A stretch of 64,000 nt of DNA from Mesostigma viride (taxonomy: Eukaryota > Streptophyta > Mesostigmatophyceae > Mesostigmatales > Mesostigmataceae), in contig RPFO01001075.1 in the NCBI GenBank assembly GCA_009746045.1, positions 219,501-283,500 on the forward strand, in the 5' to 3' direction. A program made the translations under genes and the position numbers. The notes beneath the pieces are model-generated. The model saw only the letters and a program-made list of their open reading frames with translations. It was not told where the DNA came from and did not search any database. Position 1 is the first letter of the stretch. Each line of letters starts with the position of its first letter. Shown piece after piece: positions 58,285-64,000 of the stretch.

Positions 58285-58522
58285 TAATTAATTAATTAAT
58301 TAATTAATTAATTAATTAATAAGCACGTGACTGCGTCACGTGGGTGCCAATACAGAGTAAAGGAACCTTCAACCCTATATACACAGTGAGAAGGAGGGAG
58401 GGCGCCCTAGCTTCTCTCACTGCCGCAGGTGGGCAGGCCACAGAGCTCTCTCTCCACGGCATGGTGCCGGGGCGCAACACTGTGGGTGCAATACAACCAG
58501 TGCAATACCATAGGTAGGCTGA
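58285..58522 (-). mobile_element. Family F short copy (238 bp) in the same target as LINE-B
   Basis: GCATAGGCAT at 58275-58284 and 58523-58532. (TTAA)n tail 58285-58320, then the palindrome CACGTGACTGCGTCACGTG at 58324-58342 as at 9499. Confidence 0.75.
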
Positions 58523-59289
58523 CGCATAGGCATAGCATGGCTAAATTCTTAATTAATGCAACATCCATGGGGGTCCCATTATAGACATAGCGTGGCTAAA
58601 TGTTGAAGGCAGCATCCATGGGGGCCATTATGGGCGCACATGCGCGGGGGCCACATGCTAGGCTAAGCCTTACTAATCTACACTACTAGTATATATATTC
58701 CTAGTCTGAGGTGGCAGGAGGGGGCTGCCAGGGCTTGTGGTCAACGTGGATGACCGCCCCCCTCCAGTATACCGGCTTCCCCCTTGCGCTCTGCCGGAGC
58801 TGAAGCCTGAAGGTAGGTCGGCCATAGCTCGCGTCGCCGCTGTTGCTGGGCCAGGGTCAAGTCGTCGTCCAGCGTGAAGCGAGTCTCCAAGAGCTTCTTG
58901 CGGCATTTAAGGAACGCCAGCTTGTCCGCCATGTACTTAAAGGTGAGGAGCACGGGCGCCGGGCCAGCCTTCCCCCGCGCGCGGGGGAGGCGGACAGCCG
59001 ACACTGATGTCCAGCTCACCAGTGAGTAACATGGGCCGGGCAAAAATGGCGCGCTAAGGGATCCTAAGTATCCGCGAATTCCTTTTATTCCAACCCCTTT
59101 ATTCACAGTCTCCTTTCCCACACAGGAAAATATGGTGTTGTTCATAGTCAGTTGCATCGCTTTTCCCGTCTTTGTTCTTTATTATCATTTTATCATGGCT
59201 GTTGTTGAACTCTTGCATCATTTGTTGGTCAAAGACTAGATGACCGAGACATCATGCTCCGTTCACTTATCACCAGCACCATCAAGCAG

Positions 59290-59370
59290 TCAGGTGCCTG
59301 CTGCTAGTAGGGCGCTTAGCTCGCACCAACCAGGTAGACACTAGACACCTCACGTGGCCCTTCTGCAGGG
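59290..59370 (+). mobile_element. LINE-A ORF fragment on plus strand
   Basis: Translates as LVGRLARTNQVDT then LTWPFCRG, the region after the LINE-A RT. Edges unclear. 59016-59289 and 59371-59640 hold nothing recognisable except a decayed TTAA tail with GGGGGCATCTGTAGCACATAT at about 59472-59525. Confidence 0.6.
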
Positions 59371-59647
59371 GTACGCCCCGCCCAGTCGTAAATCTGGCAT
59401 TTTGCGTAAAATCTTGACCACGATTTCTCAGAGACGGGGGCTGAGATAAGCAGCATGCGTCCATCAAGATATATTATTAATTAATTAATTAGAAACATAA
59501 CATGTTGGGGGCATCTGTAGCACATATCGGACTCGCCTACTGGGTGTAAGTCTTCCCGCATTAATTGAGTGTTTTAATCTGTGTGGTAACATTGTAATAT
59601 ACGAAACCGGTTTTCCGGGTTTAATTTGAGCTTATTCGTATCAAGGA

Positions 59648-60035
59648 GACAACCAGCGCAGGCCAGAAATCGGGAGAATCCGGACCATGGTAGCTCGAGC
59701 CTAATTAATTAATTACTTTATGGTAGCTCGCTCTCCCGTCTTTGGACACCACTTCTCTCTCCCGTCTTTGGACTGCCATGCAGGACAAGACGCGGTGGAA
59801 GAAGATTGTCAAGGCGCACACGCCCGACCCTGTGGGCAAGCCACCTCCCCCCAAGCGGCGGAGGCGTTTTGATGAGTAGTGTAGTTAGGATTTTCTAGAT
59901 AGAGTTAGGATAGTTCGATCACGCGGCTTTCTCCACCCCACCCATCATGGAATATGTGCTACATGACCTCCCCACGGAGGCATGTTATAATTTAATTTAA
60001 TTTAATTTAATGGTAGCTCGAGCCTGCCGTTATCT
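59648..60035. repeat. Dispersed repeat segment hosting insertions
   Basis: 59648-59702 and 60010-60035 together match 51141-51212. The LINE-B copy at 59731-60009 and a TTAA-rich stub at 59703-59719 interrupt it. Confidence 0.7.
59731..60009 (+). mobile_element. LINE-B 3' copy (279 bp), TSD ATGGTAGCTCG
   Basis: ATGGTAGCTCG at 59720-59730 and 60010-60020. It encodes only the last residues of the ORF (SLSRLWTAMQDKTRWKK, PKRRRRFDE), then the 3' UTR, hairpin and (TTTAA)n tail. A CTCTCCCGTCTTTGGAC word is doubled at its 5' end. Confidence 0.88.
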
Positions 60036-60309
60036 TGTCCTATTGTATATGATTGTGTGACATCGTGCGCTTGGTGACGCATAGGAAGTCAAAGGTCTTT
60101 CGCATTCATTATCAATCATCAAGGCGCTATTCTAAATAGCCATACGTGTTAAACGCCTTCAGCACGAAAGCTTTTCCCCGGGTGACTTAAAATGAGTGTG
60201 TAACTTTTTTTTTAATGTTCAAAAAACCACTTTTTTGATTTAATCCTGAAAACGAGAAACGAGAAAAATACGCCTCGAGCCAAGAGTAGAAAAAGTAGTC
60301 CGGCACCTC

Positions 60310-60612
60310 ACGTGAGCCGGGCCGAGCCAGGTTAGATGCCGCAAGGCCCGCATGCACCTTCAAAGAACATCTCGTAGAGAACATGGGGGGCCTAGGCCTC
60401 TCCGTGATTTGGAAAAAGATGATGGACAAGGCCAAGTGGGCCCCCCGCTTCTCGATAAGGCAGGGGCGCCCCCGCTTCTTCTCATCTTTAAGAGCCCATC
60501 GGACAAGCTTTCGTTTCTCAGATGCCGCAAGCGGCTCGAGAAGACTCCCTTCACCTTGGACGATGATTTGACCCTGGCCCAGCAACAACGGCGACGGGAG
60601 CTATGGCCGATT
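60310..60612 (+). mobile_element. Chimeric LINE fragment: LINE-A ORF end joined to ORF1-like domain
   Basis: GGLGLSVIWKKMMDKAKWAP (60386-60445, end of LINE-A ORF) changes frame into LLLIFKSPSDKLSFLRCRKR and FTLDDDLTLAQQQRRRELWP (about 60475-60606), the LINE-C ORF1-like domain. C2 3'-end sequence follows. 60036-60309 shows no gene. Confidence 0.65.
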
Positions 60613-60689
60613 AGACATAACTCCGATCAGAATAACTCCGTTGGGAGTACATGTAGCACATATCCCTGAGAAGGGGCATATGGCCGCTT

Positions 60690-61040
60690 TTAATTAATTA
60701 GTTAACTAAAATCATAGCTCCGTTGGGAGCATATGTAACACATAGCCCTGAGAAAGGGGCATCTATGGGTTTGTAATACAATCAGGGCTACAACCTGCAG
60801 GTGGAGGATGTACAACTATCACCTGCTCTGGGTGCACAAGGTGCACCTGCACCGCCACTGATGATGGTTCATGCCTCCTTAACGTAAGCACAGGCACCCA
60901 GGGGGGGCTTGAGGAGAGGGCCTAGAAGGCCTGCATGACATATGGGGTGGAAGGTATGTGGCTAGGCTATAGCTGGTGTACATATGGCATCTCAGCAGAG
61001 AGTAACTCCCTGCATAGGCATAGCATGGCTAAATTCTTAA
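60690..61040 (-). mobile_element. LINE-C (C1) 3' copy
   Basis: Tail at about 60692-60715, hairpin AGCTCCGTTGGGAGC on plus, then the C1 UTR to CTCCCTGCATAGGCATAGCATGGCTAAATTC. This carries the LINE-B/F target site in its empty state (about 61010-61035). Confidence 0.75.
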
Positions 61041-61392
61041 TGCTTTCTTTATTATTAAATTCTTATGGCTTTTAACACATTCTGGGCTACTTCCTGCAAG
61101 GGTGGGAATGTAAGCTACCCTTGCTCTAGGTGCAGCAAGGCACCTGCACCCTCATGAGCTTTCACACTATGCCCAGCTAAGGGGGAGTATGTCATGATGT
61201 GGGGGAAGATCATCATGGCTAGACAAGAGCTAGCCCGGGCATGCATGGCTTCTCGACAGAGAGCGTCTCTCTGCATGGCATAAAATTAAAATTAAATTAA
61301 ATTATCACATGCCTCCGTTGGGAGATCATGTAGCACATATTCCATGATGGATGGGGTGGAGGAAGCCGCGTAATCGAACTATCCTAACTCTA

Positions 61393-63542
61393 ATTAATTA
61401 ATTAATTAATTAGACTCGTGCTCCCGTTGGGGAGTCACGGAGCATTAACCCCGATGGATGGATGGATGGATGGATGGATGGATGGGTGCAAACATTCCTA
61501 CCGGTCGAATCTACATTGGCTACATACTACATCTATCTAACAGCATTCTAACTACAACCTCTATCTAGGCAGCCGCCCGCTGCCCTAGGGGGAGCTATCT
61601 GGCGTGCCTCCCACGGGATTGCCACACGCGGGCGCTTCCCCACTGGGGGGGGCTCGTTGTCCTCTATGACCTGGCTGGGCCCACTTGGCCTTGTCCATCA
61701 TCTTCTTCCAAATCACGGAGAGGCCGAGGCCCCCCATGTCCTCTACTAGCTGTTCCTTGAAGGTGCGGGCCTTGCGGCGTCTAACATCACTAGGCCCAGC
61801 CCACGTCAGGAGGTGCCGGCCAGGCTGGGCTGGTCGCAGTCCTGCGGGGGGGCCACGTGAGGTGTCTACCTGGTTCAGTGGTGCGAGCTAGGTGCCCTAC
61901 AAGCTGCAGGCGGCGTTGCTTAATGGTGCTGGTGATATAGGGCATGCCCTGGTACAGGTCCTCATTGCGGACATGAGCAGCATATCCTACTCTGAAAATG
62001 GAACGCAGCATGCTGGTGACCGCGCCGTCCAGCTTGCGGGCCAGGTCGGCGGTGAGGGTCCACGTCTCGGCGCCATACGTGAGAACAGGAAGGACGAGGA
62101 CCTTGAACAGGTCCTGTTTCTCGATCTTGCCCAGGGGCTTGCGCCACAGGGCCCGGTACTGACGTAAAGCGTGCCAGGCGAGGGAGATGCGATGGTCTAC
62201 ATCAACCTCGCAGCTGGGGAGCAGGCTGCCCAGCAGCTTAACGCGGTCCCGATACAGGACTCGAGAGCCGTCTAGGAGATAGAGGGGCGGCGGTGAGTTG
62301 GTGAGCCCACCTGATGAGTCTACCTGGTTGGTGCGAGCTAGGTGCCCTACTAGCTGCAGGCGGCGTTGCTTAATGGTGCTGGTGATATAGGGCACGCCCT
62401 GGTACAGGTCCTCATTGCGGACATGAGCAGCATATCCTACTCTGAAAATGGAACGAAGCATGCTGGTGACCGCGCCGTCCAGCTTGCGGGCCAGGTCGGC
62501 GGTGAGGGTCCACGTCTCGGCTCCATACGTGAGAACAGGAAGGACGAGGACCGTGAACAGGTCCTGTTTCTCGATCTTGCCCAGGGGCTTGCGCCACAGG
62601 GCCCGGTACTGGCGTAAAGCGTGCCAGGCGAGGGAGATGCGATGGTCCACATCAACCTCGCAGCTGGGGAGCAGGCTGCCCAGCAGCTTAACGCGGTCCC
62701 GATACAGGACTCGAGAGCCGTCTAGGAGATAGAGGGGCGGCGGTGAGTTGGTGAGCCCAACCGCCAGGGCCTCTGTCTTCTTGCTGACCTCAAGCCCCAC
62801 TGCACGGGCCTCGATAGCCAAGCAGTCAATTAGCCATGTCTGCACGTGCTCAGTGTCCTCGAAGAGGGTGGTGTCGTCTGCGTAGATGATGTCTGCCAGC
62901 CGAATCTCCGTGTCCGCACCGCCATGCCAGAATTTGTTAGCAACCTGCACTCCTGGTTCCCTGCCCACGATGCGGGCAAATCGCTTGCGCGCCTGAATCA
63001 GTACGTATTCGACAACAATAATGAACAGGTAGGGCGACAGCACGCAGCCCTGCCACACACCCTTCTGTAAAGGGCATGGGGGCGTGGTCCCGTAAGAGGT
63101 GCGCACCGAAGTGGTGGACCCTTCATACAGGTTGCGGATGACAGCAATCAGGGGGCAGGGGATCCGGAACAACTCGAGGATGTCCCAAAGCGCAGGCCAG
63201 AAAACCGAATCGAAGGCTTTGATGAAGTCCACCAGCACAAGGTGCAAAGAGGACTCACCAGGCTGCAGGCGTTGCAGTTCCTCCACCAGGCGGCGAGTAG
63301 CGAAGAGCGCCTGTACTGTGTTGCGACCTGAACGGAAGCCGTGCTGAGTCTCGCTGAGGTGACCGTCCAGGGCCGTGCGCAGGCGGTTCAGGATGAGCCG
63401 CATAAGAAGCTTGAGGGGGGCACTTTGAATGCACACCCCTCTGTAGTTGCCGGGGTCGGCAGGCGACCCCTTGTTCTTGTACAGCATCGTGCGAAAACTG
63501 TGTTGCCAGGCCGCTGGAGGTGGTTGCGACGACAGCAGAAGG
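61393..63542 (-). mobile_element. LINE-A copy with reverse transcriptase, 2150 bp, TSD CCTAACTCTA
   Basis: CCTAACTCTA at 61383-61392 and 63543-63552 inside LINE-B. It is 5' truncated within the RT N-terminus. On the minus strand: RT, post-RT region duplicated in tandem, 3' UTR with seven CATC units, hairpin and (TTAA)n tail. Confidence 0.92.
61585..63542 (-). pseudogene. LINE-A reverse transcriptase (5' truncated, frameshifted)
   Basis: Target-primed reverse transcriptase. RT blocks from the amino end: MLYKNKGSPADPGNYRG, HGFRSGRNT, LVDFIKAFDSV, GVWQGCVLSP (usual form RQGC), then catalytic IIYADDTTLFED near 62880. After the RT, VLTYGAETWTLTADLARKL and GHLART. The segment GLTNSPPPLYLL to GHLART occurs twice in frame with a 450-bp period. 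A 4-base insertion near 61876 shifts the frame; the next frame goes on to GGLGLSVIWKKMMDKAKWA and a TAG at 61585-61587. The first 14 codons of the open frame at 63583 belong to flanking LINE-B, not to this gene. Confidence 0.9.
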
Positions 63543-64000
63543 CCTAACTCTAAGCTATCTAGTCTAGAAAATCCTAAGTACACTACTCATCAAAACGCCG
63601 CCTCCGCTTGGGGGGAGGGGGCTTGCCCACAGGGTCGGGCGTGTGCGCCTTGACAATCCTCTTCCACCGCGTCTTGTCCTGCATGGCAGTCCAAAGACGG
63701 GAGAGAGAGTGGATGCGGTGCTCAAACTGGGCTGGGACCACTAGGTCGTCCAGCAACATCTGAACGTAGGTCGTGACAGGTTTCCCTACCCTTTTGGGAA
63801 TGTCCTTGGGGCCAGGCCAGGTCAGAATGTGCCGCCCTGGCTGGCCAAGCCGCTGGGGGCCGGCCAGACCAAGGGCGGTGTCGACCTGGCTGGTGCGAGC
63901 AACTAGGTGTCCTACAAATGCATGGCATAGCATGGCTAAATTCTTAATGCAACATCCATGGGGGTCCCACCATTATAGGCAGGGCGTGGCTAAAGTCGGA

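Larger units (their letters stand above)
54378..59015 (-). mobile_element. LINE-C (C2 subfamily) host copy, interrupted by C1, LINE-B and F
   Basis: Pieces 54378-54592, 55294-55351 and 58533-59015 follow one another as in the less interrupted C2 at 61060-61282. The right piece carries on its minus strand an ORF1-like C-terminal domain: VLLTFKYMADKLAFLKCRKK, FTLDDDLTLAQQQRRRELWP (58815-58980), then KPVYW-type residues in another frame. L1-type ORF1 proteins have such an RNA-binding C-terminus. A frameshift near 58810 breaks it. Confidence 0.7.
61283..63918 (-). mobile_element. LINE-B 3' copy, TSD TGCATGGCATA, interrupted by LINE-A
   Basis: TGCATGGCATA at 61272-61282 and 63919-63929. Pieces 61283-61392 and 63553-63918, 476 bp of LINE-B. 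The ORF end 63905-63590 is open: VARTSQVDT, GQPGRHILTWPGP, VVPAQFEHRIHSLS, KRRRRFDE. The hairpin loop here is CAAC. Confidence 0.88.
61060..64000 (-). mobile_element. LINE-C (C2) copy interrupted by LINE-B
   Basis: 61060-61282 and 63919-64000 (continues past the window). The sequence reads on from CTCTGCATGGCATA to GCATGGCTAAATTC once LINE-B is removed. Confidence 0.75.

Noticed and set aside
1-64000. Bacterial operons, tRNA or rRNA genes
   Set aside because: No clustered short-spaced ORFs with ribosome sites, GT-AG introns throughout the host genes, and no tRNA or rRNA signature noticed by eye. A tRNAscan run would settle the tRNA question.

Overview
This is nuclear DNA of a eukaryote with spliceosomal introns, GC-rich exons and a very high load of satellites and retrotransposons. 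The proteins look most like the green lineage: a plant-type phosphomevalonate kinase, a LINE with a plant-type zinc-binding tail, and a Ty3/gypsy element with a chromodomain. A green alga fits best, but this is inference. The species cannot be named from the window. Only two ordinary host genes are recognisable.

Layout. (1) 1-7442, + strand: the 3' eleven exons of phosphomevalonate kinase, spread over 7.4 kb by introns that carry G-rich or C-rich tandem arrays. (2) 7443-17830: a transposon graveyard of LINE copies inserted in one another, an uncharacterised 1.76-kb insertion with palindromic ends, a 440-bp GATG array and a 1.3-kb CCCT/CCCA/CATC array. (3) 18501-30274, - strand: an eleven-exon gene for a protein of about 1371 residues with a PH-like domain and ankyrin repeats. 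(4) 31302-34923: a Mutator-like DNA element with 122-bp inverted repeats and a 9-bp target duplication, holding a TG-rich array. (5) 35215-46880: a plant-type LINE tail split by a 9.5-kb chromodomain LTR retrotransposon (780-bp LTRs, duplication GACCC) and by a short LINE-A copy. (6) 46900-53190: four satellites, including a 105-bp hairpin-forming one. (7) 53990-64000: at least four LINE families (here called A, B, C and F) nested up to three deep with intact target duplications.

How the parts relate. The two host genes show no functional link. The rest is a record of retrotransposition. LINE families A, B and C end in the same kind of small 3' hairpin (inner 5-bp stem, loop CAAC or CCAC, a 1-nt or 2-nt bulge, outer stem) just before a (TTAA)n or (TTTAA)n tail. 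Families B and F have landed three times at one sequence inside family C. Read together, these suggest LINEs with a recognised 3' RNA hairpin and a preferred target inside another LINE. This is the best candidate here for an undescribed system.

Exon boundaries come from reading frame, GT/AG sites, phase continuity and recalled family similarity. No alignment or search was run. Family letters A-F are labels made for this window.
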